A program made the position numbers and the translations under genes. A model generated the notes under the pieces. The model did no database searches and was not told the origin of the DNA. It was given only the letters and a program-made list of their open reading frames with translations. From Photobacterium indicum (GTDB lineage: Bacteria; Pseudomonadota; Gammaproteobacteria; Enterobacterales; Vibrionaceae), in NCBI RefSeq assembly GCF_003026215.1, contig NZ_PYOC01000002.1, positions 62,001 through 126,000 of the forward strand: a stretch of DNA of 64,000 nt, read 5' to 3'. How positions within the stretch are numbered: the stretch's first letter is position 1; each line of letters opens with the position of its first letter. This document shows positions 1 to 16,600 of this stretch, piece by piece.

Positions 1-1
1 T

Positions 2-397
2 GAAGTACGTGCACTTGCTGCTCGTACACAAAATAGCACCGCTGAAATCAATGAGATGTTAACCCACCTTCAAGCTGGGGTTACAACCGTTGTAACAGCC
101 ATGAACAATACAAAAACACGTTGTGAGGTCGTTGTTGATGATACTGAACAAGTCAATGGGGGGCTAGATGAAATGATGACCTCAATAGGTGAAATCAATG
201 ACTTAAACTCGCATATAGCAACAGCAGCGGAAGAGCAGAGTTCCGTTACTGAAGAAATAAACCACAACATGAGCCAGATTCAAAATATGATTCAAATGCT
301 AACAGAAAGCGCTCAACAAACAACAACATCCAGCCACTCGTTATCTGAAGCCAATAACCAACTTAATAAATTAGTTAGTCGCTTCAAGCTATCCTAA
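2..397 (+). CDS. Methyl-accepting chemotaxis protein, C-terminal part
   Basis: The reading frame is open from the window edge, so only the last 131 codons of a chemoreceptor are present. The translated stretch EVRALAARTQNSTAEI is the start of the second methylation-helix side of the cytoplasmic signalling coiled coil, followed by long heptad-type helices and IATAAEEQSSVTEEIN, a standard motif of the receptor family. The missing upstream part should hold the ligand-binding domain, membrane segments, HAMP and signalling tip. Family assignment is secure; ligand is unknown. No C-terminal NWETF-type CheR-tethering pentapeptide is seen; the protein ends in SRFKLS. Confidence 0.92.
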   Translation, partial: EVRALAARTQNSTAEINEMLTHLQAGVTTVVTAMNNTKTRCEVVVDDTEQVNGGLDEMMTSIGEINDLNSHIATAAEEQSSVTEEINHNMSQIQNMIQMLTESAQQTTTSSHSLSEANNQLNKLVSRFKLS

Positions 398-425
398 CGT
401 TCAACATTACTGGTATAAAATAGCA

Positions 426-462
426 AACAATAAGTAGTCACTTTAGGCTGCTTATTGTTCAT
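426..462 (+). terminator. Hairpin after the chemoreceptor gene
   Basis: Arms AACAATAAGTAG and CTGCTTATTGTT form a 12-base-pair stem (one G-U pair) with a 10-base loop, 28 bases after the stop codon. The downstream tract is only moderately T-rich, so termination may be weak. Confidence 0.5.
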
Positions 463-484
463 TCCATTGTTCCAATAGATTTTA

Positions 485-500
485 ATGATAACGCTTACAC
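485..500 (+). promoter_or_regulatory. GalR-like operator upstream of galR
   Basis: ATGATAACGCTTACAC fits the GalR/GalS operator pattern GTGKAANCGNTTNCAC with a perfect right half and a weaker left half. It lies about 135 bases before the galR start, which would fit autoregulation. Seen as a motif match only. Confidence 0.45.
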
Positions 501-634
501 CGCCTTTCAGTACTGATTTACAAGGAATACTATACAACCAGCCTATCAATTTCATGATCTCTATTTGCGTTATTTTCACAACCGTTGTTAAATGGCATAG
601 GCAAAAAGAATACTGATATTTATTGGGATAATGT

Positions 635-1657
635 ATGGCAACTATTAAAGATGTAGCAAAAGAAGCAGGTGTTTCTGTTGCTACGGTTTCACGTGTTATT
701 AACAAGTCACCCAAGGCAAGTAAATCTGCTATTGATGCTGTTAGTATTGCCATGCGCAAACTGGGTTATCGCCCTAATGCCAATGCCCGAGCACTGGTAA
801 GTCAATCGACGAATACACTAGGGGTATTGGTTGGTGATGTATCCGACCCTTTCTTTGGCTCAATGGTTAAATCCATCGATGGTGTGGCACGCAACAACGG
901 TAAACATATTCTTATTGGTAATGGTTATCACGATGCAGATACTGAACGTGATGCAATCGAGTTATTAATAAATAGCCGTTGTGAATCATTAGTTATTCAC
1001 AGTAAGGGCTTATCTAATGAAGAACTTATTGCCTACGCTAAAGAAGTATCAGGGTTCGTTCTGATTAACCGATATATCCCTGAAATTGCCGAAAAGTGTA
1101 TCGCGCTAGATAATCACAAAGGTTCTTACCTTGCGACTGAATATTTGATTCGTCATGGCCACCAGCATATTGGCTATGTCTGTTCAAACCACCAAATTGA
1201 AGATGCGGAACAACGAAAAGCCGGCTACCAAGAAGCCCTTAAAGCACACGGCTTACATCAACCTGAGAGCTATATTGAATATGGCAGCCCAGACGAGCAA
1301 GGTGGCGAGCAAGCAATGACTAACTTACTCGCTAAAAACCTACCGATTACCGCTGTTGTCGCTTATAACGACTATATGGCAGCAGGCTCACTGTCTATTC
1401 TGGAAGAAAATGGGATTCAAGCACCTGAACACATGTCACTCATTGGTTTCGATGATGGATTAATAGCAAAATACTTACATCCAAAATTAACGACTATTCG
1501 CTACCCTATTCAAATGATGGCTGAGCATGCTGCTCAATTATCACTAAAATTAGCCAATAAGAATCAACCAATAGAGCCAGAGAAAGTAGATACAGATACA
1601 CATATGTTCATGCCAACATTAGTGCGCCGCTTATCAGTCGATAAAGTAAAAAGCTAG
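635..1657 (+). CDS. galR: LacI-family galactose repressor (GalR/GalS)
   Basis: A 340-residue LacI-family regulator. Residues 1-25 (MATIKDVAKEAGVSVATVSR) form the helix-turn-helix, followed by the hinge helix around NARALVSQST and a periplasmic-binding-protein-like effector domain (LGVLVGDVSDPFFG, AVVAYNDYMAAG, MSLIGFDDGLIAKYLHP). Sequence and length match GalR/GalS. It converges on galETKM, and GalR-type operators lie in front of both this gene and galE, so it most likely represses the gal operon and itself, with galactose as inducer. GalR rather than GalS is a context-based choice; the two are hard to separate by sequence alone. Confidence 0.88.
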   Translation: MATIKDVAKEAGVSVATVSRVINKSPKASKSAIDAVSIAMRKLGYRPNANARALVSQSTNTLGVLVGDVSDPFFGSMVKSIDGVARNNGKHILIGNGYHDADTERDAIELLINSRCESLVIHSKGLSNEELIAYAKEVSGFVLINRYIPEIAEKCIALDNHKGSYLATEYLIRHGHQHIGYVCSNHQIEDAEQRKAGYQEALKAHGLHQPESYIEYGSPDEQGGEQAMTNLLAKNLPITAVVAYNDYMAAGSLSILEENGIQAPEHMSLIGFDDGLIAKYLHPKLTTIRYPIQMMAEHAAQLSLKLANKNQPIEPEKVDTDTHMFMPTLVRRLSVDKVKS

Positions 1658-1670
1658 TTTAGCGAATTGA

Positions 1671-1705
1671 TAAAAAAAGAGCCTTAACATTCATTGTCGA
1701 GGCTC
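1671..1705 (-). terminator. Intrinsic terminator of galETKM (shared with galR)
   Basis: GAGCCT/AGGCTC arms, extended inward by further imperfect pairs, lie between two convergent genes. On the minus strand the stem is followed by seven T residues, giving a good terminator for the gal operon; on the plus strand the T-tract (CTTTCT) is weaker. Confidence 0.7.
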
Positions 1706-1741
1706 CTTTCTATTTAGGGTATGGCTTTTAACTAGGTATAG

Positions 1742-2806
1742 CTACACAACCAAAAATCGATACGTTGTTTGATGCTTGTACATTTGTTCAGGCTGTACAA
1801 TACAAGAAGGTTGTTGCCACTCAGGATGATTGGGGGAATCTGGTAAATATTGGGTTTCTAGCGCAAAACCAGCATGATTTACGTATTCACTTCCTTCTCG
1901 GTTCGGACAACCCACTAAATAATTACCGGTATAAAGCTGTATAGCTGGCTTTGTGGTTTGTAATTCTAATCGTAATTTGCCATCTGGCGAAGTCACGCTT
2001 GCTGCCGTTGCTTTGCCTTGATGACATTCTGTTTCCAATAAAAAAGAATGATCATAACCCGCGGCTAATTGCTGATCGTGGTCTGCCATAAAATCTTGCT
2101 TCAATTCCTTTGATTGCATGAAGTCAAAGCTCGTACCCTGTACATCTTTCAATTCACCAACCGGAATGCCCTTCTTATCAGAAGGTAAATACTGTGAAGC
2201 ATGAATCACGAGCGAGTGACCAAGACAATCTGACTGTGAATCTGCCCCTAATAAATTGAAGTAAGCATGATTCGTCAGATTGATCGGGCATGCTTTATCG
2301 GTTGTTGCACTATAAGCGATAACCACTTCATTTTTATCTGTTAGGGTATAACTAACAGACGCATTGACCTTACCTGGAAAACCTTGATCACCATCTGGTG
2401 ATTCAAGTGTAAAGACTATCGTTTGCTCACAGGCTTGTTCAGCCAGCCAGCGACGATGAGTAAAACTATCAGGCCCACCATGCAAACAATTACCCGCTTG
2501 ATTCGTTAACACTTGGTGCGTTTCATCATTAATAACAAATCTGCCAGATTCAATGCGATTCGCATAACGACCCACAGTTGCCCCTAAATAGGCTTGTTGC
2601 TGCTGATGTTGCTTCATCGTAGAAACACCTAGCAGCACTTCGCGGGTCGTTTCACCAAGCTCTACACAACAACTTAACCATGTAGCGCCGATATCCATAA
2701 ACGATACCGACATACCATTACTGTTTGTTAACGTGAAAATCTTCGCGGGGCTGCCATCAAAGGCAATATCCTGTGTCATGGATTGATGCAATGTATTACT
2801 CATCAT
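1742..2806 (-). CDS. galM: Aldose 1-epimerase (galactose mutarotase)
   Basis: A 354-residue protein of the GalM family, which interconverts alpha- and beta-anomers of galactose and so feeds GalK. Family hallmarks visible are GRYANRIESGRFVIN, the catalytic-histidine region NLTNHAYFNLLG, GYDHSFLLE and GFALETQYLPDSPNHP near the C terminus. Last gene of the galETKM operon; it starts 9 bases after the galK stop, so translation is probably coupled. The N terminus offers a second ATG two codons in. Confidence 0.92.
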   Translation of the reverse strand: MMSNTLHQSMTQDIAFDGSPAKIFTLTNSNGMSVSFMDIGATWLSCCVELGETTREVLLGVSTMKQHQQQQAYLGATVGRYANRIESGRFVINDETHQVLTNQAGNCLHGGPDSFTHRRWLAEQACEQTIVFTLESPDGDQGFPGKVNASVSYTLTDKNEVVIAYSATTDKACPINLTNHAYFNLLGADSQSDCLGHSLVIHASQYLPSDKKGIPVGELKDVQGTSFDFMQSKELKQDFMADHDQQLAAGYDHSFLLETECHQGKATAASVTSPDGKLRLELQTTKPAIQLYTGNYLVGCPNREGSEYVNHAGFALETQYLPDSPNHPEWQQPSCIVQPEQMYKHQTTYRFLVV

Positions 2807-2815
2807 CAGTCCTTA

Positions 2816-4018
2816 TTAAGCCGTTACTGATTCAAGTGCTGTAATACCGACGACCTCACCAGCACCAGGCATGGCTTTACACACGTAAATAGATTCTTTT
2901 AGCCCTGTTTCAGCTTCATATCTTGCTTCTACAACCGCTTTAACACTATCCACCATTGCTGGTGGCATAATCGCTACAATACAACCACCAAAGCCACCGC
3001 CAGTCATACGCACACCACCGTCTTCACCAATACATTCTTTAACCATATCAACCAATACATCTACTTCACGTACCGTAATTTCAAAATCATCACGCATAGA
3101 GGCATGAGATGCAGCCATTAAACTGCCCATCAGTTTGATATCATCAGCACTCAATGCAAGGGCAGCTTGTTCAGTACGATCATTTTCAGTAATCACGTGG
3201 CGCGCACGCTTCGCCACCATTTCATCAAGCTCATTCACACGTTCATTAAACTGATCGATAGTGACATCACGTAGCGCTTTTACGCCAAAAACACGCGCTG
3301 CCTCTTCACACTGCTCACGACGTGTATTGTATTCACTGTCTACTAAGCCGCGCTTTTTATTCGAGTTAATAATAACAACAGCCATGTCTTCAGGCATAGA
3401 TACAGGTGTCGTATCGAGCGTTCGACAATCAATTAATAGTGCATGGTTTGCTTTACCTTCTGCAGAGATTAATTGATCCATAATGCCGCAATTACAGCCT
3501 ACAAATTGGTTTTCAGCTTGTTGACCATTTAAAGCAATATCTTGCTGAGTAATCGTTAAGCTATAAAGCGTTTTAAATGTTTGACCAATCACAACTTCAA
3601 GCGCGGCAGATGAACTTAACCCAGCACCTTGAGGAACATTACCGCTTACAGTAATGTCTGCACCATTAAATTCATAACCACGATCTAATAAGCATTTCAC
3701 TACACCTTTCACATAGTTAATCCACATGCAGTCTTGATCAAATATAATCGGTTGAGTGATATCAAACTCTTTCACTTCATTGCTGTAATCAACGGCAACA
3801 ACACGTACGATACTGTCTTCACGGCATGAAGCTGCCACAATAGTTTGGTAATCAATCGCACACGGCAATACAAAACCATCATTATAATCAGTGTGTTCAC
3901 CGATAAGGTTCACCCGACCAGGCGCTTGAATGATTTTTCTTGGTGCATACCCCAATACATCAATGAATACAGACGTTACGCTATGAATTAAGGCTTGAGA
4001 TTTATTGTTTTTTGTCAT
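2816..4018 (-). CDS. galK: Galactokinase
   Basis: A 400-residue GHMP-family kinase that phosphorylates galactose with ATP to galactose-1-phosphate. It carries the galactokinase signature [15 protein letters not shown] near residues 34-48, the GHMP glycine/serine loop [13 protein letters not shown] and the C-terminal motif MTGGGFGGC. It is slightly longer than the usual 380-390 residues, because of a short N-terminal extension. It sits between galT and galM in the Leloir operon, 52 bases downstream of galT. Confidence 0.95.
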   Translation of the reverse strand: MTKNNKSQALIHSVTSVFIDVLGYAPRKIIQAPGRVNLIGEHTDYNDGFVLPCAIDYQTIVAASCREDSIVRVVAVDYSNEVKEFDITQPIIFDQDCMWINYVKGVVKCLLDRGYEFNGADITVSGNVPQGAGLSSSAALEVVIGQTFKTLYSLTITQQDIALNGQQAENQFVGCNCGIMDQLISAEGKANHALLIDCRTLDTTPVSMPEDMAVVIINSNKKRGLVDSEYNTRREQCEEAARVFGVKALRDVTIDQFNERVNELDEMVAKRARHVITENDRTEQAALALSADDIKLMGSLMAASHASMRDDFEITVREVDVLVDMVKECIGEDGGVRMTGGGFGGCIVAIMPPAMVDSVKAVVEARYEAETGLKESIYVCKAMPGAGEVVGITALESVTA

Positions 4019-4070
4019 GTTCTTACTACCTAATAATCTGTTGAATAAGGGTTAACGTTGTGATTCACTG

Positions 4071-5168
4071 CTATTGTTCACGAAAATGAATATCGCTCAG
4101 TGCACGTAATTTGTCAGCGGCTTGCTCTGCGGTTAAATCACGTTGGCTTTCTGCCAACATTTCATAACCGACCATGAATTTACGTACTGTCGCAGAGCGC
4201 AAAAGAGGCGGATAGAACAACGCATGAAGCTGCCAATGCTCAATGTTTGTATCGTCACCTTCCTCTTCTTTAAAGAAGGGGGCGTAATGCCAACCCATCG
4301 AATACGGGAACGAGCACTTAAACAGATTATCGTAACGGCTAGTCAGCTTTTTCATGGCTAACGCAAGATCATCACGCTGCTCATCCGTTAATTCATTCAT
4401 ACGACGTACATGCGTTTTAGGCATTAACATTGTTTCAAATGGCCATGCAGCCCAATAAGGCACCACAGCAATCCAATGTTCAGTTTCAACTACAGTGCGA
4501 GAGCCGTCTTTCATTTCACTGTTAACGTAATCAACCAGTAAATTCGTACCGTTTTTCTGATAATACGCTCTTAAATTGTCGTCTTTACGGGAGATCTCAT
4601 TAGGTAAAAAGCTGTTAGCCCAGATTTGTCCATGCGGATGAGGTTGAGAGCAGCCCATCGCTGAACCTTTATTTTCAAAAGCTTGAACCCAAATATAATC
4701 TTGCCCCAGCTCTTCAATCTGTTCGTTCCATGTGTCAATAACGCTACGAATAGCTGACACAGATAATTCTGGTAATGTCTTGCTATGATCGGGAGAGAAA
4801 CACACTACGCGGCTAAGCCCACGGGCACTCTCGCTGCGAAATAATCGATTATCAGATTGCGGTGCGTCTGGTGTATCCACCGTTAACGCAGCGTGATCAT
4901 TATTGAATACGTAGGTGCCAGTATAATCTGGGTTTTTATCACCAGACACTCGAGTATTCGTTGGGCATAAAAAACATCCGCTATCATATTGGGTATCAAC
5001 AGCGGGTTCTGGCGTTTCATCAGCCCCTTGCCAAGGGCGCTTTGCACGGTGTGGCGAAACTAAAATCCATTGACCTGTTAATGGGTTATAACGACGGTGC
5101 GGGTGATCGGTTGCGTCAAAAGTGTCGCCGTTCAAATTAGTGCTCGAATCAATATTCGACATAATCAA
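4071..5168 (-). CDS. galT: Galactose-1-phosphate uridylyltransferase
   Basis: A HIT-superfamily enzyme that swaps UMP between UDP-glucose and galactose-1-phosphate. The catalytic HPHGQ motif is at residues 177-181 ([11 protein letters not shown]), and the metal-binding CFLCP pair is at 65-69. The N-terminal GalT domain [23 protein letters not shown] is complete. Two start codons lie in frame at the beginning (MIM); the second at 5162 is as likely as the first. Second gene of galETKM; about 100 bases separate it from galE. Confidence 0.95.
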   Translation of the reverse strand: MIMSNIDSSTNLNGDTFDATDHPHRRYNPLTGQWILVSPHRAKRPWQGADETPEPAVDTQYDSGCFLCPTNTRVSGDKNPDYTGTYVFNNDHAALTVDTPDAPQSDNRLFRSESARGLSRVVCFSPDHSKTLPELSVSAIRSVIDTWNEQIEELGQDYIWVQAFENKGSAMGCSQPHPHGQIWANSFLPNEISRKDDNLRAYYQKNGTNLLVDYVNSEMKDGSRTVVETEHWIAVVPYWAAWPFETMLMPKTHVRRMNELTDEQRDDLALAMKKLTSRYDNLFKCSFPYSMGWHYAPFFKEEEGDDTNIEHWQLHALFYPPLLRSATVRKFMVGYEMLAESQRDLTAEQAADKLRALSDIHFREQ

Positions 5169-5271
5169 AATTGCCTATTCAAAGTTGTGCGAAGCAAGGG
5201 TTAAACTGGCATACTAAATATGATTCCCACATCTATCCCTGCAGCTTAAATATATTGATAGAAATGGATAC

Positions 5272-6282
5272 TTAGTAACCCTGTGGATTCTCTGACTGCC
5301 AACGCCACGTATCTTGTGCCATATCTGCAACCTTATAACGGGCTTTCCAACCTAGATCTTGTTCTGCTTTTTGCGTATTAGCCCAACACTCTGCGATATC
5401 ACCTGAACGACGAGGACAAATTTTATAAGCAACGTCATGACCACAAGCTTGGCTGAATGCATTCACCATTTGTAATACGCTGCTACCCTGCCCCGTGCCT
5501 AGGTTATATATATGCAAACCTGATTTTTGTCCAACAACATTGAGCGCAGCTACGTGACCATCCGATAGATCCATAACATGAATATAGTCACGAACGCCTG
5601 TACCATCGGGAGTTGGATAATCATCACCGAAGACAGATAAGTACTCACGGCGACCAACAGCAACTTGCGCAATAAATGGCATTAAATTATTAGGAATGCC
5701 TTGTGGGTCTTCGCCCATCGTACCTGATGGATGTGCACCAACCGGATTGAAATAACGCAGTAACGTAATGCTCCATGTCGGATCGGCAAAATGGATATCA
5801 CGCAAACATTCCTCGACCATATATTTGCTACGACCATATGGGTTAGTAACATCGCCTGTAGGGGTCAATTCGTTAATGGGCATTTCAGTAGCATCACCAT
5901 AAACCGTTGCCGAAGAACTAAAGACAAGGCTTTTCACATTCGCTTTCGCCATTTCATCGACGAGTACAAGCGTGCCGTGAACGTTGTTATCATAGTATTC
6001 AAGTGGCTTTTCTACCGATTCGCCAACTGCTTTCAAGCCAGCAAAGTGAATAACAGAATCAATTTTTTGCTCGCTAAAGATTTGAGAAAGTATTGTCTGG
6101 TTACGCACATCACCTTCATAAAATAGAGGCGTTACACCAGTTAATGCATGCACTCTTTCAAGTACTGCTGAATTACTGTTTGATAAGTTATCGAGAATAA
6201 TCGGCTCTAGCCCTGCATTAATCATTTGCACACATGTATGGCTGCCGATATAACCCATTCCACCAGTAACTAATACTTTCAC
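5272..6282 (-). CDS. galE: UDP-glucose 4-epimerase
   Basis: A 336-residue short-chain dehydrogenase-type epimerase converting UDP-galactose to UDP-glucose. The Rossmann motif GGMGYIG is at residues 7-13, the catalytic serine/tyrosine region FSSSATVYG at 121-129, and the YxxxK pair at Tyr149/Lys153 (NPYGRSKYM). First gene of galETKM; its upstream region holds two GalR-like operators and a possible CRP site. Length and ends agree with E. coli GalE (338 residues). Confidence 0.95.
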   Translation of the reverse strand: MKVLVTGGMGYIGSHTCVQMINAGLEPIILDNLSNSNSAVLERVHALTGVTPLFYEGDVRNQTILSQIFSEQKIDSVIHFAGLKAVGESVEKPLEYYDNNVHGTLVLVDEMAKANVKSLVFSSSATVYGDATEMPINELTPTGDVTNPYGRSKYMVEECLRDIHFADPTWSITLLRYFNPVGAHPSGTMGEDPQGIPNNLMPFIAQVAVGRREYLSVFGDDYPTPDGTGVRDYIHVMDLSDGHVAALNVVGQKSGLHIYNLGTGQGSSVLQMVNAFSQACGHDVAYKICPRRSGDIAECWANTQKAEQDLGWKARYKVADMAQDTWRWQSENPQGY

Positions 6283-6350
6283 AATCTCTCTCCAAATCTT
6301 GATTAACGATTAACTGCTAAAAAGTGTACCAAGCAAAACACCCTGAGGTC

Positions 6351-6366
6351 CGTGATCAAAACCACA
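6351..6366 (-). promoter_or_regulatory. Possible CRP site upstream of galE
   Basis: CGTGATCAAAACCACA deviates at two positions from TGTGA-N6-TCACA. It lies next to the best GalR-like operator, as the CRP site does at E. coli gal. A two-mismatch site is weak evidence on its own. Confidence 0.3.
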
Positions 6367-6369
6367 CTT

Positions 6370-6385
6370 GTGTAAACGTTTCCAC
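6370..6385 (-). promoter_or_regulatory. GalR operator O1 upstream of galE
   Basis: GTGTAAACGTTTCCAC matches every fixed position of the GalR/GalS consensus GTGKAANCGNTTNCAC. It lies 88 bases before the galE start codon and is the strongest GalR site in the window. Confidence 0.75.
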
Positions 6386-6498
6386 AAATGGAAAGCGTCA
6401 TGATTCTGTGGAAAAACATGAGAGTTCGTAGAAATAAAGGAATAATAAAGAAGGATGTAAAAAGAGAATAAATAGGATTCATTATCTTTCGACAAATA

Positions 6499-6514
6499 AT
6501 GTAAACGATTAACT
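6499..6514 (-). promoter_or_regulatory. GalR-like operator O2 upstream of galE
   Basis: ATGTAAACGATTAACT keeps the left half and central CG of the GalR pattern with a weaker right half. It is centred 129 bases from O1, a spacing that could allow repression by looping, as between OE and OI at E. coli gal. The 13-mer AACGATTAACTGC within it recurs exactly at 6305-6317, just before galE. Confidence 0.45.
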
Positions 6515-6597
6515 GCATTGTCGCTGGCTAGTTATGCTGATTTAATACAAAAATATCGCCATAAACACGAGTAAAAAGCACCTAAGGGTGTCGATAA

Positions 6598-6608
6598 TTT
6601 TACTAAAA
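6598..6608 (+). promoter_or_regulatory. Putative EbgR operator, ebgR side
   Basis: TTTTACTAAAA is a palindrome (arms TTTTA/TAAAA around one base). The same 11-mer recurs at 7892-7902 and 8158-8168 in front of ebgA. Placement before the regulator and before its structural genes suggests the operator of the local LacI-family protein. Confidence 0.45.
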
Positions 6609-6753
6609 CGTCATAAAATACCTTTCGGCGTATTTCTATACATATTAAATGCAGCGCTTTGATAATAAGTACGTTTACGGATAGATCGCATTCTTAACAG
6701 GTAATTTAAGCTCGCATCAACAAGCATGTTCATCCTCTATCTGATAACCGTAA

Positions 6754-7758
<1,005 letters not shown>

Positions 7759-7781
7759 CAGCTTATCTCTGCTTCAATACG

Positions 7782-7805
7782 AATGGTACTTTTGTGCCAT
7801 TTTTT
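7782..7805 (+). terminator. Terminator of ebgR
   Basis: AATGGTAC pairs with GTGCCATT (one G-U) around a TTTT loop and is followed by a run of T residues, 23 bases after the ebgR stop. Confidence 0.65.
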
Positions 7806-11787
<3,982 letters not shown>

Positions 11788-11860
11788 CGCTGAATAACAA
11801 CATGAAAAAACATACAAAATAAAAGGCACTGGCTTCTGAGAAGAAGATCACAACCTCTGC

Positions 11861-11895
11861 ACTCTCCACTCCATACCTACTAGGAAGTGGAGAGT
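11861..11895 (+). repeat. Inverted repeat between ebgC and the permease gene
   Basis: Perfect 10-base arms ACTCTCCACT and AGTGGAGAGT enclose a 15-base loop. No T-tract follows, so this is more likely an mRNA-stabilising or partially attenuating hairpin inside the ebg transcript than a terminator. Confidence 0.5.
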
Positions 11896-11913
11896 TAAAA
11901 CAAATATAATTAA

Positions 11914-13359
<1,446 letters not shown>

Positions 13360-13425
13360 ATACGCCCACCTGTATGGAAAGTAAGGCACAAAACGCCTGT
13401 GAATTTAACGACATACAGAATCAAT

Positions 13426-13460
13426 AGCCCTCATCGGTAGTATGCCTTTGAGGGCTTTTT
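13426..13460 (+). terminator. Terminator of the ebgAC-permease unit
   Basis: AGCCCTCA pairs with TGAGGGCT across a 15-base loop and is followed by TTTT. Confidence 0.75.
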
Positions 13461-13625
13461 AGTGACTAGCAATGATTCAACTACTGCAATTAACTTTTAA
13501 ATCAATAAGTTAATTGACGACCATCGTCACAAACCGAAAATAAACCTTTGTAACTTGAAGCGCTATGCCATCATGTGTATATACTCTATAGAAATAGGGA
13601 TTCCCCCCCATTTTATGGATAATAT

Positions 13626-16600
13626 ATGAAAAAGGCTTTACTTCGTTTTATTGTATTACTGTTACCTCTTCTATCAATTACGATAGTAGCGACACTGTAC
13701 ATATATCATGAAGATGCTAACCAGCTAGAACTACGCATTCAGGAAAAAGAGCTTACGAAACATCAATCCGTTCTTCATATCACCCGCTTGCACTTCACAC
13801 CGATCATTGATGATTTACGCTATTTAACGGCAAAATCACAAGAACTGGCTTTCACTCCGGGGTTAACACAAGAACAAAAAGATCGGATGCTAGAAACATT
13901 TATTCGTATCATGAAAACAAGAAATCATTACGATCAAATACGCCTTATCAATGCAAATGGCATGGAAGTTCTACGGGTTAATAAAAAAGGTGACGATATC
14001 GTTATAGTTGCCGATGATAAACTTCAAGATAAAAGCAAGAGACCTTATATTCAAAGAGGCCTTCAGGTGCCTGTAGGCAGTTTTTATACTTCGCAATTCG
14101 ATCTAAATGTTGAAAACGGTAAGATTGAAACTCCCATTAAACCCATGCTGCGCTTTGTTAGTCATTTCAACTCAAATGGCGAATCTTGGTTAATCACATT
14201 AAATTATCTAGGTAATGATTTTTTAAGCCAAATACAACAAGAATATAACTGGGGGCAAGGTGGTGGAAACTGGCTTGTCAATAACAATGGGCAATGGCTT
14301 TTAGGTCCAAATCAAGACAGTGCTTGGCAATTTAACTTAACCCAAAACATCGGCGCCAAAGACTTCTTCCAGCAATACCCTAATATTTGGGACGAAATAG
14401 GTAAAAAGAAACACGGTCAAATACGCACTGGTGATTACCTTTATACTTATTCTCGCTTCTTTTCTGGGAAAGAATTAAGCAGTACCAAGTTATTTGTACT
14501 TCCTTTTGAGGGGGCAGATTTACCTTGGACGGTCATTTCAAGAGTCAACATGGCAAGTTTAGTAACTGAACTCTCTTTTTCTCAACAACGTATCATTAAA
14601 TTTGCCACCTTTGGCATTCTTGTAATGGCATTAATAGCCGGCTGTATCGTACTTGCTTGGCACCTATTCCAACAATTAATACATGAAAAAAAATTAAAAC
14701 AAGAAATTGAGGACAATGCTCAACGTTACGCTTCAGTATTAAAAAATGCACCTGATGGTTTAATGACGCTAAATAATAGGTTAGAAATAACGGCTTTAAA
14801 TCATTCAGCTGAACGAGTTTTTAATATTACTGATACCGCCGAAGCCATAGGAAAAAACATTTATGACATAGTCCATGATAAAAAGGCAAAAAATATTCTG
14901 AACCAACTCATTTATCAAGTTCAGCTTGCTATGGCAGATGGTAACAATACCCCAATTAAGGCTAGTATCCAGCTGCCGAATCACACAAGCATAAAATATG
15001 TCGCTCTTATTGCTAGTGAAACCGTTTTTAGCTCAACCAGTGAAATTTTGCTTCATATTAGTGATGTCACAGATTGGATTGAAAGAGAGCTAAAGTTAAA
15101 AAGTCTATCTCATGCAGTAGAGCAAAGTGACAATACTGTTCTTATTACAGATAAGAACGGTATTATTGAATATGTAAACCACTCTTTTGAAGCGTTTACT
15201 GGTATCACCTCAGCTGAGGCGGTAGGACGAGATTCACGCACTTTAATGAAGGGGTCTAATGAAACAACCAGTGAAATAAAGCATATTCGTCAACAATTAA
15301 AAGCAGGAAGAACAATTAACCGCGTTATTACACGGAAAAAATCTGATAATACGGTTTCCTATGAAGACGAAACTATTTCACCAATTCGTAACGATACCGG
15401 AAAAATAAGTCACTACATATCGACGGGAAAAGATATTACAGAGCGCGTGCTGTTTGAAAGTAAGCTTCATAAACTCGCTCATTATGACCTTTTAACGGAG
15501 CTACCTAATCGTCTACTTCTCCAGCAGTACATTGAACAAGCGATCACAAACGCAGAAGAAATGAAAACGTCTGTTGTCGTATTAAATATAGACCTCGATT
15601 GGTTTAAAAAGATAAACGATTCTCTTGGTCATGATGTGGGTGATAAAGTATTAATCACCATTGCCAAGCGTATTACACGTTCACTTCGAGATGAAGACGT
15701 TCTTGCTCGTTTAGGGGGCGATGAGTTTGCCATTTTAATTCAGTCGGATACCACATCGCAGAGTATTGCTACTCTGGCTGAACGCATTATAAATAATATT
15801 GGTGCCTCTTTATCTATAGAAGAGAAATCATTATCGATTACAGCAAGCATGGGGATTGCCGTTTACCCTGAAAATTCTTTAGATAGTGATACCTTATTAA
15901 AAAACTCTGATATTGCACTTTATCACGCTAAAGATCAGGGACGTAATCGATATTGTTTTTTCACCCCAAAAATGGGTATAGAAAGTGTACAACGTCTTCA
16001 ACTTGAATCTGACCTACGTAAAAGTCTAGGTACTGATCAGTACACATTTTTTTATCAACCTAAAGTGAATGCTAAAACCCATAAAGTATGTGGTATTGAA
16101 GCATTATTACGTTGGAAGAACGAAGAAGGTCAGATCCAGTCTCCACTAGGGATCATTCCGATTCTCGAAAATTCAGGACTTATTGTTAATGTTGGCGAAA
16201 CGCTGATCAATCAAGCCTGTGAACAGTTAGCAATTTGGCAGAGTAACGGGTTAGACCTACACTTTGCATTAAATATCTCTGCACGCCAATTATTGCATTC
16301 AGACATCGTAGATACTGTGTATAAAGCCGTTACTATGTCAGGCTGTAATCCCCACTACCTAGAGTTAGAAATAACGGAAAGTGTTGTCATGGCCGATGTG
16401 AAGTTAGCCTTCGATAAGCTCATTAAATTAGAAGCTCTTGGTGTGAAAATTGCCATCGATGATTTCGGTACAGGATACTCTTCACTCGCCTACCTTAGTC
16501 GATTCCCAATACATATTTTGAAGGTAGATAGAGAGTTTGTTCAAGACCTGCCAATGAACAAAGATAGCGTTACAATCACGCGTTCTATTATTGAACTTGC

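Noticed and set aside
579..595. Second GalR operator near the galR start (ACAACCGTTGT)
   Set aside because: A palindrome, but it fails the GalR pattern in both outer arms.
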